From Paramecium sonneborni (lineage: Eukaryota > Ciliophora > Oligohymenophorea > Peniculida > Parameciidae): 64,000 bases of DNA. The DNA lies in assembly GCA_905182985.1 (NCBI GenBank), contig CAJJDN010000081.1, forward strand, positions 96,803 through 160,802, written 5' to 3'. A model generated the notes under the pieces. It was given only the letters and a program-made list of their open reading frames with translations. It did no database searches and was not told the origin of the DNA. A program made the translations under genes and the position numbers. Positions 26,592-39,015 of this stretch are shown one piece after another (position 1 is the stretch's first letter; each line of letters begins with the position of its first letter).

Positions 26592-27902
26592 TCAAGTCAT
26601 TCTATTGACAAATACTATTTAATTATGAGTCATCCTATTTGTAGTTTAAACAATATTTTTTTGAGTTTTAATGAGATTATCCACTTTAAGTAGTTGAATA
26701 TGAGATTTGGTTTATGGTCTAGAGAAATAGATAATTAAAAATTACATATCTAATTAATCAATACTATCTTTAATTTTAATTTTGCTAAATTCATAATTCA
26801 ATACTTTTGGTAATGACATAGAATACATAGTTTTCCTAGCAAAATTAAAATCAGAAGCATAAGTAAGCTGTTTAATTGATTTATTCTACTTTTTAATTTT
26901 AGATGGAGGAAAATAAGGTTATTTATGATTATCTTCACTTAAATATACAATATTTTCAATAGCTTAATATTTTTTTTGAATTCTCCTTTTGTGTAATATT
27001 AATTTATCTGCTTTAAATTTTGGTAAAATTCTATTCAAATTAATTTCTTCTTAAGAAATTTAAGCTTATTAACAATAGAATAAGATTTATTCAACATTAG
27101 GTCTAAGTTCAGGATCATAACCCAACATCAACTTTAATAAATTGTTTAAGTTAAGACTATAATTTGGATTGTATGTAATATGAACTCCTTTAAGTATTTT
27201 TTTATGTAAAACATCTACATTATTTGCAATAATAAGTGGATCCTTAAACATCATCTAATACAACATATATCCCATCATCCAAATATCTGATTTATAATCA
27301 TATTTTTATGTCCTGATGAATTCAGGTGCTAATAAATAACTATCAGTATAATTCTAATTATTTAAATAAAAGGGAATATTCATCTCACCTAGAATAGTGA
27401 TACCTTGAACTTAAAAAACATTCGATAACAATAATTTACCATGAATTCTTTTTGGATGAAATAATTATAAAGCATAAGATATCTAAATAAATAATTCTAA
27501 GCTTTTGTACTTCTTGAATTGTCTTCCAAATATCTCCTTCTTTTATGGAATATTCATACTATTTATCTAAATAATCACTCACTATTCTAATTATCAAAAT
27601 TTATACTAATACCCTAAATATGTCATCTCTTAATCTAAAGAAGCTTCATAAAACTTCACATTATATGAGTTCTTTTGATTAGATAACTTTGTAAGTAATT
27701 TTATTATATTATGCACTCTATCCTTAGGTATACTCTCCAATGTAAATATTCTTAACATGTAATAATGAGCACTTCTTTTAACTATAAATGACTTCCTAAA
27801 TGAGCTTTATTTAACTATTTTAACTATCTCAAATTGAGGGAATAACTATTCCACACTTTTCATTTAATAAATTATTGGAACTTACAGTATAAGTTGTTTC
27901 AT
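26592..27902 (-). CDS. Second pseudokinase (protein kinase fold without catalytic residues)
   Basis: 408 residues after removing introns of 30, 26 and 28 nt. N-lobe: FPQFEIVKIVKQSSFRKSFI and YYMLRIF, where the VAIK Lys would be Arg. C-lobe: HPKRIHGKLLLSNVF at the HRDLKPEN site (Asp replaced by Lys, Asn kept), TILGEMN instead of DFG, then intact SYLLAPEFI, YKSDIWMMGYMLYQMMFKDP and LLKLMLGYDPELRPN. The C-terminal tail of about 125 residues is basic. Start chosen at 27902 because the frame upstream contains TGA. The open, spliced frame suggests a maintained pseudokinase. Confidence 0.75.
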
Positions 27903-28196
27903 TTCTCAATTATGTTATAAATCTCTATTACATAACATAAAAATTGAATAATACAATTCAAAAAATCCTCACATTATTATTCCAATCTAAATCAACTGAT
28001 AGTCAAATATCATAAGTATTTTTTACTATTAAATATCTAGAAATCATAGAATGAATTTGTTAAATTTATAGAAACTTTCATAATACTAAAAAGAAAGTTT
28101 TTTTAAAAGTAACTGCTATTAATTGTAAACTATAAAGGAAAATATTTTTGAATAAAAGTTAAATAAAAAAAAGAAAATAAAGAAAATGAAGCACAT

Positions 28197-28252
28197 CAAT
28201 AAATAATACAATTATTTTTTAGTGAAATAAATAATACAATTATTTTTTAGTT
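28197..28252. repeat. 28-bp tandem duplication in intergenic DNA
   Basis: The unit, containing ATAATACAATTATTTTTTAG, occurs twice in direct succession with period 28. Both copies end in TTTTTTAG, like intron acceptors. Likely a local replication slip; no function seen. It lies in the 28082-28635 spacer, which otherwise has no gene and a short TG repeat near 28400. Confidence 0.8.
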
Positions 28253-28635
28253 AGAAATCCAAAAAAAACAAGCAAAAATGACATTTGAAATTTTAAATTT
28301 TAAATTCTATTACTTTAGGAAAGGGTTTTTTGTTTGAGATAATTAAAATAAAACACTTAAGTTATCTTCTAAATTTATAGTCACATTTATAAAATATACT
28401 GTGTGTGTGTTTATATAATTAGCTTAATAGTTCTGATTAAAGCAAAACAAAAAGAATCGAATAAATTATTTGCTGAACATAATAGTAAATTTATGAAAGC
28501 TGATCGATCGGTTGCCTTCCAGAATAATTTTTTAAATGAGAAAGCAATTTGTTAAAAGATTTCATCAAGACATAACAATGAAATGCACCATTAGAAATGT
28601 AAATGTAGATCTTCTTAATTTGATAATTTAATATT

Positions 28636-29665
28636 ATGGATATAAGATCAGCTATATGCAATCTCATTACGACAGTTTCAAACTTCATTATAGAATCCAA
28701 ACTCAAAGCTTAACTTGATTTAATTTAAAATCTTGCCTCCAAACCCAATTCTAACCTTGATGAAATACTCAAACTGATGAACAACCTTGGGAAAGATTAA
28801 AATATCCATTAAAGAGTCTTTTCTTAGCCTTTGTAACTCAATTCACCTAAACCCTCTAATAAAGTATAAGCTCAATCTGGAGCTAATGTTTCTGCTTTTT
28901 CTGGTGGAATCAATACTAAAATATAGAATAATGGAAGTCGTATATAATATGTTAGTCCAGTTAAAACTATCAGAGATGATAAATAATATAAAACTAACTC
29001 TGATAGGCAGATTTGTTTAACTAGTGAAACATTAACACAAACTCCAAAGAATTATAATGATTTCAAACCTTTTGACAAGTTAACTATTGACTTATAGTCA
29101 AAATAAAAAGATTAATCTAATTTACATATTAATCGTCCTACTCTTGGAGTAATCTAAGATCTTTTGGAATAATCTTAAAAAGAAATCAGCATACCATAAA
29201 ATTATAATACATAATAAATTCTTACTTAATTTAATCCTAATTAATAATTCGATTATTAATAAGATTATTAATAATATTAATAATAAGTAATAAAATAGTA
29301 TAATCAGAATAAAGTCTCTTAGCGATTATTAGTAAATTTAGATTCATGTATCAAACAAATGAGATCAAATACATTTAAATTGATATTAACAAATGAAAAA
29401 ACTACTGAAATAGATACTTGTACATCTATCCCTCAAAATAGTTAATTAGATAATTCAATCACAGCAAGTTAGAGAAAATAATTTAATGTAAAATTATTAT
29501 AGCTATATTATATAGCCATTACAAAAAGGAATTCATTAAAAAATGACTGACAAAGATCTATTTTATATTTAATAAAATTTCTTGATGAAAAAATTAATTG
29601 TGAAAGCTAAAAAAGGTGAGAAAAGCTCTCCTTTTAATCCAGTTTTAGATATATTTTTACAATGA
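28636..29665 (+). CDS. Gln/Asn-rich protein of unknown function
   Basis: 333 residues after removing a 28-nt intron near 29492-29519. Starts MDIRSAICNLITTVSNF with a helical N-terminus (KLKAQLDLIQNLASKPNSN), then low-complexity Ser/Gln/Asn/Tyr sequence including a run of Gln/Tyr/Asp repeats around 29250-29310 (DYQQDYQQYQQQ), ending basic (KKLIVKAKKGEKSS). No domain recognised; prion-like composition. An upstream ATG at 28493 opens another frame and could be a first exon, but no canonical intron joins it. Confidence 0.6.
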
Positions 29666-30860
29666 AATGATTTCATTCATGTATAAAATAAGGTATTATT
29701 AATTTATTATAAGTTATAATTTATAATTAAAAAGTAAAATTATAATTTAAAATATACTATCATAAAATAAAACAATTTATTATAATAAGGATCTGCTTTA
29801 GGAGGAAACTCTTAATGTGAAAGCTTAGTTTCACTTTTTATATTCAAAATGAAGAATTTATAAAGCTCTTGAAAAAAGAGAAATCAATATTAATTTGAGT
29901 CTTTTTATTAGGGATGATGTAATAATTAAATGAAATCAAGCGTGCGAATCAAAGAGAAGAATTAAATTATGTTAATAATTAGACAACAATATATAGAAAA
30001 ATTACAATTTTAGACATTTCAAAAAAAGTAAATTAATTAGTAAAAGAATGTAATTAGCAATAGGGCTCTTCAGTTAGGAGAATTTTTAATTTATTTAAGA
30101 ATCAAAAAATAAACTTATGCATAAGTTTTGTAGTTTTGGAAGTTGTTTATAAATATGTATAAGTTTTTGAATAAAAATTTTGAAGATGCTGAATGGATAA
30201 AGAAAAATTATAATTGTAATGTAATTAAAATGTAGTTTTCAGATTAATCTATATATTGTTCTTCTATTATTTTTATTAATAACATATATTGTTTTTTAAT
30301 ATTAATTTTTAATTTATAAAAATATTTTGATAAATTATAAATAAGAGTAAATAATTTCTAATATTTTATATTAAGATTTATTAAACAACTTCTACAAATA
30401 TTTCAATTTCTTGGAAAATTAATTTTAAGATTTTGACTATTTAATTTGATTCAATAATTGATAGGAGAAACATCATTTTGATGTATGAGCAGAAAATATT
30501 TAATAGCTGTTCTTTCTGCTTTAAGAATTTTCAATAATATGATCTTTGATTTTAATAACCAAATCTTAAAATTGCTTCTAAGTATAATGAATATGATTAG
30601 AGAAATCAATTCAGAATGAAGAATTGAAAGATGTAGTAATTTGATTGTTCTTGTTAATTTATAAGTCATCTCTAGAATTAGATTTTTATGTGCTGACTTT
30701 AATAGTCTTTGTTATAATTCTATTTAAAGTGATTATAATAGTTTTTACTCCTTATTTTAATTAACAGAGAAATTTGGGTCAGTAATCATTTCTATTGTAT
30801 CTCATTTAGAATCGCAGAAAAATGGAAATTTTACGATAGAAGTTGATACTAGATGACTCC
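29666..30860. other. AT-rich region with only doubtful open frames
   Basis: The best candidate is 29914-30183 (+), 89 codons starting MMQQLNEIKRANQREELNYV, with helical composition; it could be a small coiled-coil or tail-anchored protein or a leftover. Nothing else in the 1.2 kb is convincing; the minus-strand frame at 30451-30669 is Ile/Leu-rich and was not accepted. Confidence 0.3.
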
Positions 30861-31115
30861 AACATCAATTAAAATTTTAAATGATATATTGAAATACCTT
30901 TTTCATCATATCCTTCATCTAAAAAAGTTTCTGTTACTCAATATGGTAATGATCCTGTTCTCATCCACATTTTATGGTATTCAGTTTCATTAATTTGTTT
31001 TCTGGTTTTAAATCTCTATGTTAAATATCTTTTAGTTAGGGTAGACAAATGTTTCATTATTTATTAGATAGCAATATAAACATATGAATATTTAAATTAT
31101 CTTTAATTAAATTAC
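30861..31115 (-). pseudogene. Protein kinase pseudogene fragment
   Basis: On the minus strand, HRDLKPENKLMKL is readable near 31000-31040, preceded in another frame by IQQIMKHLSTLTK (the helix before HRD) and followed in yet another by TGSLPY and FLDEGYDEKG (the activation-loop/APE and SD region of CDPK-like kinases). The order is right, but the frames change without canonical introns and TGA codons intervene. It is a decayed copy, most similar in style to the CDPK at the left end of the window. Confidence 0.6.
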
Positions 31116-31269
31116 AGATCTTAACAATTATTTAATGAAAATTATGTCGATTTTGTTATAGATTTAGATCTTTTAATTTGATACTGATATTACTGATTTG
31201 AAAAGAGATTGTTTAAAATGTTATCTCAACATTAAAAAACTCATAATAATTAAATGATAAGTGTTCCAT

Positions 31270-32040
31270 TAATTTATCGAATTATTTCAATATTAAAGAG
31301 GAATAATAAAATTTGTTTAGTACATAAATTAATTAATGACATTTCTTTGGGCTGACATACCATTTGAATGGACCTGTCTTTCCTTAAGATATCATAATGA
31401 TATGCTTTGGTAAAAGATATCATGATGATAGGTATATATGGAGCCTTTTTTAAATGATACCTACATTTGCAGCAGGTTTCTATCAATTGTACAAACATCA
31501 AACAACCCCAGATTATTATCATAAAATAAAAAAAGGCAGTTGGGATCAGTTTATTGTCATGTTTTTTGTATTCCAAAACAATACTATAAGGCTGTCCCCA
31601 TTCCATTCTATTATTTAATTGATCTCACAATTTCTATTGTGGAGGGAACCTTTTTTGAACCATGTAGATTCTGGCTTTGGTTTCATCATATGGTAAACCA
31701 TTTATTCACAAATCTAAGGTTTCTATGATTGTAATCCCTGCTTTGATTCTTAGAAATGAATATGAATGGTAAGACACAATGATTATGGCTACTCATACCT
31801 TATTGATGAAGTATCCCTTCATCTTTTTATTTAATATATTATATGTTGGACTAGTCTTTTATTACAACATTTTGCTCTATTTCAGGTATGTTTCCTCCTA
31901 TATCTTATCTAGTCCTTTAAATCAAAAATGGATTAATAGGTTTCTGGGTAAATTCTTCCCATTTATCTATTACAGCTTTATTGTCCTCTTGGTTCATGAT
32001 TGCAATAATGCCTTGCCATTCCTATTTTGATCATTCATTA
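31270..32040. other. Unresolved region with open frames on both strands
   Basis: Less AT-rich than its surroundings. Minus-strand frames have charged, coding-like composition (for example MNQEDNKAVIDKWEEFTQK from about 32014, then STWFKKGSLHNRNCEINQII, then NNLGLFDVCTIDRN) but are joined only by frame changes. The hydrophobic plus-strand frames at 31540-31728 and 31779-32030 are what antisense of a charged protein looks like in this code. I infer a decayed or mis-assembled minus-strand gene; no family assigned. Confidence 0.35.
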
Positions 32041-32577
32041 AAAAACATATATCTTTACAATAATATTATCTATTATTAATGTTTAATCTTATTTAAATTC
32101 ATTTCATATAAAAATTGTATTTATGATAATAGCAATTTAAGCAAACAAATTAAAATAATAATTATCTCTATTCTCTATTATTACTAATCAGAGTAAATCA
32201 ATTTTTCGAACTTAACTCGTTCCCATCACTTTAATATTCAGAATCTATTGTAAAATCTAAAACATATTATAATTTTATTTGAATTTCCTTTACTCTATCA
32301 TCAAGTTCAATTTTAATAAAAACTATTTGCAATATTATGTTAAAATTGTATAACCAGATCTTATTTCCGAAATATTCAATTTCATAGAATTTATTTCAAA
32401 TTTTTTATTAATACTTTTCAATTGATATTTTTTACAATAACAGAAAAAATGGCACACATGTAAAGATAATCTAATTTAAGTTATTTTCCATCTAAAATTG
32501 TAGCTAATATATGCATAAAGAGTTAAAAAATATTAAAATCAAAAAATAGCATTATAAAAAAATTAAAATTTATTCAA

Positions 32578-33240
32578 ATGGATGAAAGTGAATTTATGAT
32601 ACATCTATTAATTTAGAATTATCTTAAAAATTAAAGACAAATAATTCTAGTCCAAAATAAAGCCTTAATAATTGGATGAAAAGTTAATTATCTTCTAAAA
32701 AAATATGTAAATTATACTAATTATATACCAAATCTTACAATTATACATTCAGACTTAAATAAAAATGAAATTCAAAAATAAGCTATTAAATACAGTGAAA
32801 AAATTGGATATGATTATTTAGATTTGCAAAATGATTTTCATATTTTTGGAGAATATGCTACTTTTGGATTTGAATTAGATTAAGGGCAAGCATAAAAAAA
32901 TCCAAAACTAAATTGAATTTTTGCCACTTTAAAAGTTCTGTTTTGATCACCAGAATAACCTACTTTAATAAATACTGACATAAATTATAATTCTAATAAT
33001 AAAAGCAATACAAGCAATTCAAATAGAAGGAGTGTCGTTATGTTAATGAATGTTTGAAGGATTTATTGATAAGATTGAATTAGGATAGGTTGAGAAGATT
33101 ATTGAAATAAATTACGTGATTTTATAAGTAAGGTGCAAGAAAAGTTGAATAAAAATATTTCAGTTTTAGAAAAATGTCTATTCAAAAGTCATAAAGAAAC
33201 TAATGAAAAAATTTGAATGAATTAAGTAATTTATATATTA
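32578..33240 (+). pseudogene. Possible kinase-derived pseudogene with several in-frame TGA codons
   Basis: A frame beginning MDESEFMIHLLIQNYLKN runs for over 200 codons with coding-like composition but contains about nine TGA. Short matches to kinase motifs appear in order: IIHSDLNKNEI (like IIHRDLKPENI), FGFELDQG (like DFG) and SPEQP (like SPEQ). The last third is equally plausible in other frames. I read it as a degraded kinase-like gene; the spacing between motifs is longer than usual, so the family link is weak. Confidence 0.35.
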
Positions 33241-33608
33241 TGTATATTAAATAGTTCAAAAGTAATTAAAAGTTAGTAGTGGTTTCAATAGGTATTAATA
33301 AAGTATGCATAAATATTTATTTACCTAAGAAAATAATGACATGAGATGGTATAAAACGAATGAAGTGGGTATTCGGAAAAGAAGGAGTAATTATGTGATG
33401 ACAGTAGTCAATAATTCTTATATGATTTATAGAAGATGATTCTCCATCTATATAATTGAGTAAGTTGAGGTTAAATTAGCATATGAAAATTCCCATAAAA
33501 TTAAAAATTAATATTAAATAAATTGAATAAGGGGAGAGAGGAGATTATGATAGTTTTTTCGCCACATGAAAATAATTATATTGTTTGAATATTAAATTAA
33601 ATGGCTTC
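33241..33608. other. AT-rich spacer, no gene seen
   Basis: No convincing coding content. It lies downstream of the 3' ends of the degraded plus-strand frame and the minus-strand RS/RRM gene. Confidence 0.5.
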
Positions 33609-35132
33609 TCATTTTTTATCTTTTCTTTTTCTATCTTCTATAATATAAGAATTGAAATACTGTTGTCCTATTAAGTGCTAAGCTAATAAGCTAAAGTTTC
33701 TTTGATATATGGTCTTTGGATATCAATAGGTTTATCAATAATCTTGGCGTTGGCATTAACATTTTAATCGTTAATGACCAATTATAAATGGACTGGAGGA
33801 CGTAATGCCTCCTGCAATTAAGAGGACGATGAATACAAGAGTAAATAACTTGAAAATTAAATAGGTGCGATACTTCCTATTTTACTAAAAGACATAAATC
33901 CCAATTAGATCTCCATACTTTTTAAATTCCAAATAGACATTAAAAGGAGGTACATCTCTATCTAATTCAACTTGCACCTCATAATTCCTCAATAAATCTT
34001 AAACAGGTCGTTATTTTTTAGCTACAACCAAAAGAGGAATACCCTTAACTTGCAAACAGGGTCTCAAATTTACTAAATATTGAGCAGTATTTTCATCTTA
34101 AAATTATAACTCTAAATATTGCATCTTATCAGAAGTGTCTTAATAATTTAAATAAATAATAACTCCAAGTATGATTAATAGGTGCATTCTATTTATGATG
34201 AGTAACAATCTCTTAGATGACTTCATTCTCATTTACTTCTTGTGGAATAGAGAAGATATAAACACTATTCTTATCAGTGAACACTTGTTAAGGTTTGATA
34301 GGTTAAACATTCAATTAATCTTTATTCAATTCTAAAGAAGAACTTCTAGATGAATGTCTATTCTTTTTTATTTATTTTATTCTTCTAGGTTCACTAGAAG
34401 AAGAAGGAGATCTTCTTCTAGATCCTTATCCCTGTTATTATTTACTCTCAACTTTCTTACTCTTTTTCTTTTTGCTAACACTTCTACTTTTATATCTCCT
34501 AGATGATTCACTACTTTCACTTCTCCCTTTAGATTATTGCTATTTTTAATATTCAAATATTACATTTCTCCTTAAAGATCGTTCCAAGTGTTCTTTATCC
34601 AACATATTCTTATTTTCAAGATAGTTTTTAAACGCATCACTTAATTCTACTACTTCCTTTTATCTTCCTATTCATAATTACGCTTCTACTTACCATTCCT
34701 TCCAAAGTTGAAGTGCTTCTTCCCAATATATACTAACTTTGCATTATCATCGTTGCTCATTCCTATTGCTACATCACAATATGATCCCTGGCTATTAAAC
34801 ATCTACACCACATCACAAGATCCAGCCAAATTCACTAAATATTACCATACCTTACCTTTTCTCTTTATGAAACTTAAGAATTCGTTTGTACTCATCCCGT
34901 TCATATGTACATGACGTACATAAAAGTGAATCTTGAATTCACTATGTGGATAATAACGTTTTCCAATCTTGTTCTCAAATGATGATGATTAATTTGAGTA
35001 TGAATCATTTGATGAATCACGTTTCTTTTGTTGTCCTTTTCTTCCTTCTTCTCCGTATGAAGAAGCATTTCTTCCCTCTTCCTTTGTCTCCTGCTTTTGT
35101 ACTTCCTCTTGTTATACTTACTACTAAATCAT
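33609..35132 (-). CDS. RS-domain RNA-recognition-motif protein (splicing-factor-like)
   Basis: 474 residues after removing introns of 26, 25, 25 and 23 nt. N-terminal Gln/Glu/Ser-rich part, then a compact domain (about residues 55-140, EFKIHFYVRHVHMNGMSTNE). An RS-like stretch follows (SESSESSRRYKSRSVSKKKK, SRRRSPSSSSEPRR). Two RRM-like folds come next: VYIFSIPQEVNENEVIQEIV...KGIPLLVVAKK, and FNVYLEFKKYGDLIGIYVF...INDQNVNANAK. The C-terminus is a basic KDRKRKDKK, a likely nuclear signal. The architecture recalls U2AF-type factors but RNP motifs are weak. Probable SRPK substrate. Divergent from the 1280-residue coiled-coil gene with 14 bp between starts. Confidence 0.72.
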
Positions 35133-35146
35133 TTTTTTAAATATTA
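35133..35146. promoter_or_regulatory. 14-bp divergent intergenic region
   Basis: The shortest of the four divergent spacers: only 14 A/T bases lie between the start codon of the RS/RRM gene and that of the long coiled-coil gene. Promoter elements and untranslated leaders must overlap coding sequence. Confidence 0.5.
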
Positions 35147-38100
35147 ATGTTAAATTCAAATAATGAGGTGCTTCTCAAATAAGTCAATAAAAATCAAACT
35201 CTCCTCATCCAAAAACTACAAGATGACATCTAACTCCTGAATGAAGAAATTTAGGCTTCTAATGAATATATAGACTAACTTAAATAACAACATCATCTAG
35301 AATTATCACAATAATCATCTATTATTCAAGATCTTAGAAAGGATTCCGAGAACTATCAATAACAATAATTGGAACTTCAATAAAAGTTTACATAATCTGT
35401 ATTATAAAATCAATTACTACAATCCAAATATGATAAAAAAAATAAACTATATAAAGATTAAATAATTGAACTCAAACAACAAATCAAACTTACTCATCAC
35501 AAAAACTAAGATTATCAAAGAGATATTCTTGACCTTCGCAAGTCCATTGATATTAAAAAAAATGAAGTCTCTAAACTTCATGACAGCTCTTCATTATTAA
35601 ATGAATAAAATAAATAGCTAAAATCTAATTTAGAACTTCTAAAAGTTGATTACGAAAATAAAATAGAGCAATATCAAAATTTAATTTAAGACAAAGATGA
35701 GGAAATAACACTAATCATAAACGAAAACGATTTGTTAAATAAAACCAATCTAGAATTAATACAAAATAATACAATTCAATCCTAAACCCTTCACTCTTAA
35801 ATCAACACACTACAATAAGATAATCAAAATCTATAAATTTAATTATCTGATCTTCTAAATCACAACACCCTCTTAAAATAATAATTGAATTAACAATCTA
35901 CTGAATTACAAATCATATCCTCTTCAATCTAATTGCAATCAGCAGCTTAATCTCAATAAATCCTTGCTGAACAATAAAATTAAGATTTATTGAATCACAA
36001 CTAAGAACTAGAGATTATTTTATAACAAAAAGATGTGGATATATCATCTCTATAAAAATTTATTGAGGATCAAAATCTCAAAATTACTCAATTAGAATAA
36101 TAAAATAGTGATCTAGAATTATCTTATCAATAAGAGAAATAAAATAATCAAGAATCCTCTAATTAGATTAATTATTTGTAAGAATAAATATCTAAACTTA
36201 CATCAGATCTGAAAGAAGCTGAATTAAAACATATTTAAGTGAAATCAATCCAAGAAACAACTATTTCTAAACTTAATTATGATATTCGATTGTTAGAATA
36301 AAAAAATGAAGATTTACTATTACATAACAATAAACTTATTAATGAAATCAAGTAAAATGAATTAATTTAACAAAAAGAATCTACTCTTATTTGTTAGAAA
36401 AATTCAGAATTTGAAATCTAGCTATTAGAATCTTAGCATTAAATAGAAGATTTAAAGCAGCAAAAACAAAAACAAGAACTTGTCATTGAAATGTTAAATC
36501 ATTAGTAATTATTACAAAAATAAATATAATCAAAATTAGAAGAAGATATTACTAAATATTAAAACTTTCTCATTTCCCATGATAAACAATTAGAAGCAGT
36601 AACTTCTAATGAAAGCTCTGACTCTAGTGATTCAAGTGAAGATTTAATTACCGAAAAACCACAATAATTAAATTTTGATTCACTTTGTAATAAGTTAACC
36701 GAATAAATCAGACTCATCTAACTTAGACTAGAAATTTATGAAAAATAAATCAAGTAATATAAACAAGAACTTCATTCTAAAACTGTTGAAATTCAAAAAT
36801 TGTTTAGTGAAAATTCTGAATCAAATTTAAAAGTATAAAGATTATCTTAAATGTAACCTAAATTAGAATGCTAACTCTAAAACCAAGAAGCATATTTAAA
36901 AGAAAAAGATTTAATTATACAAAATTTAACAAAATAAATTGATAATTTATAAGCTTAGCTTCATGATAAAGAAGAAACATCTTTAAATCTTTAAAAATAA
37001 ATACAAATATTAAAAGAAGTTTAACAGAATCAAATTGAGGATTTAAAAAATCAAACTTTTATTCAGGTTGAATAAAAACAAGTAAAAATAGAAGAATTAA
37101 CTACAAAAAATAAAGACTATGAGGATCAATTGAGATAAAATGAAAATAAAATAAGATAATTAGAAATAGAAAATGAATCTTTGAATCTAAAAAATACTTC
37201 TTAAGATCTTAAACTATCAAATTTATCAAATCAACTTTAACTTGAGCTTGCTATTAAAAATGATTTATAGAGCAATTTATTATCCATTAAAGATTAATAA
37301 ATAAAAGCTGAAGCTTCAATTTATGATTTAGTATTTCAAAAGATTAATTCTTAAATGAACTTATTTACAAAAGATAATACAGAATAGATTAAAACCCTGA
37401 TATAAGTAAAAACTGAATGTCTTCAAAAGAATATTTTAAGAATTATCAATAAATATTAAAAAATATTCGAAAAAATATAGATAAATTATCATAACATTTA
37501 AAATTTGTATGAACTTGCTCAATAGACCTTAATTTAAAAAGAAAGTTTTTATTAAATTGAAAATGAAAAGCAATAAAATCAAATTAAAACATTGTAACAG
37601 GAAATGCAATAAAAAAATAGACTTATCCTCTAATATGAAGATTAATAGAAGAAGTTATCTTTTGATTTGCATAATATCGAACAAGAGAATCATAACTAAA
37701 AAATAATGATTAATGAGCAAAATTAAAAAATAGATGAAAAAACTAAAATAAATAGCTTAGCAAAAGGATTTAATAATCAAATAGAGGAATTATAAAAAAG
37801 AATAATAATTATGTAATCAGATCTTGATAGAGCTGTATAAAAAAATACTTAATTAGATACCTAAGCTTAAGATTTAAAAAATTAAGTTCATTCTAAATAA
37901 AATAGAATTAATGAACTAAAGCAAGAGTTAAATCATCTAAAAAATGATTAAACAGGAACATAATTGGATTAGTAAAAATTTTAATAACAGTAAAATTAGA
38001 TATTAGAATTAATTTCGAAAAATACAAATATAACCCAATAAAATTTAGATTTATAACTTAAGTTAAGAGAAATATAAGAAATAAATTAAAATTTATAAGA

Positions 38101-39015
38101 TAAAGTTAATTTATTAATGAAATAAGGAATAAGCTAAAAGGATGCAATTAATTTATTGCAATAATAAAACCAAATAGAAGTTAAATAGAATTTGGAATTA
38201 TTATAATAAATGGACCCCCTATAATAGTAGATAGATAATTTAACAAGAGAAAATAGAAAGTTACAATAATTAAATAATGATTTCGAAAAAGCATATGGTA
38301 AATTACCACTTTATGGTAGTCCGAGTCCAAAAAAAGCTCAAAATTACGATCATAATTCAGTCAAGAGATTAGAAGAAGATTCAAAATAAATGGAGCTAAA
38401 ATTCTAACAAGAAATGTAGGATAAGAATAAAGAAATAAATAATCTCACTTTATAATATGAATAAAAATTAGAACAATTGAGAGATCTAAATTAAGAAGAA
38501 ATCTAATAACTAGAATAAAATTGTATTACATTAAGTAATCAATTAAAATAATTACAAATCTTAAACAATAAACTTGGAGAAGAAAATGGTCTTATTGAGA
38601 GAGAAAATATAAAACTAAATGAATAGGTAGAAAAATTAACAAACTTATTGGATTTATAAAAGTAAAATCAAAAATTGCTAGAAAATAAAGAAACTGAATT
38701 GAGTAGATTGAACATGGTCAACTAATAAATTTTTGATGAAAACTAAAAATTCTAGAAACAAATTTTCAATTTAGAGGAGGAAAATTAAAATATTAAATAA
38801 TTACAAAATAAATAAATTATAAATAATTAAGTGATTGAATAATTATAAATGAAAATAAAGTGTAAGTAGTTTAAGTTATTATTGTAGTGAATGAAGAATA
38901 AATAGAGAGATTACTAATGAGTAATAAATCGTTGATGGAAGAGAATGCAAACCTTTAGGAATAAATTAAGGAAGATTTAAACTCTAGTTTTAGCAGCAGT
39001 GTTTCATAAAAGTGA
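35147..39015 (+). CDS. Long coiled-coil protein (1280 residues)
   Basis: One open frame of about 3.7 kb, then a single 26-nt intron (GTAAGT...TGTAG near 38865-38890) and a 49-codon last exon. Essentially continuous heptad sequence rich in Gln, Glu, Lys, Leu and Asn, with one acidic Ser/Asp break (SNESSDSSDSSEDL) around residue 500 and a Pro/Gly-containing break (YGKLPLYGSPSPKK) around residue 1055. Gln codons are mostly TAA/TAG, so the frame is invisible with the standard code. Such proteins in ciliates are usually cytoskeletal, basal-body or Golgi tethers; none can be named. UBTD-type gene starts 22 bp after its stop. Confidence 0.85.

Noticed and set aside
28491..29020. Frames on both strands around the start of the Gln/Asn-rich gene
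   Set aside because: They overlap the better plus-strand frame beginning at 28636 and have no spliced continuation.
31540..32030. Two hydrophobic plus-strand frames that look like multi-pass membrane protein pieces
   Set aside because: They overlap charged, coding-like minus-strand frames and lack starts or splice sites that connect them. I treat them as antisense shadows of an unresolved gene.
32578..33240. TGA read as tryptophan (a third stop reassignment)
   Set aside because: Every well-recognised complete gene in the window ends at TGA and uses TGG for Trp; the local TGA cluster is better explained by decay.
34708..35140. Two short plus-strand frames
   Set aside because: They lie antisense to the well-supported RS/RRM gene.
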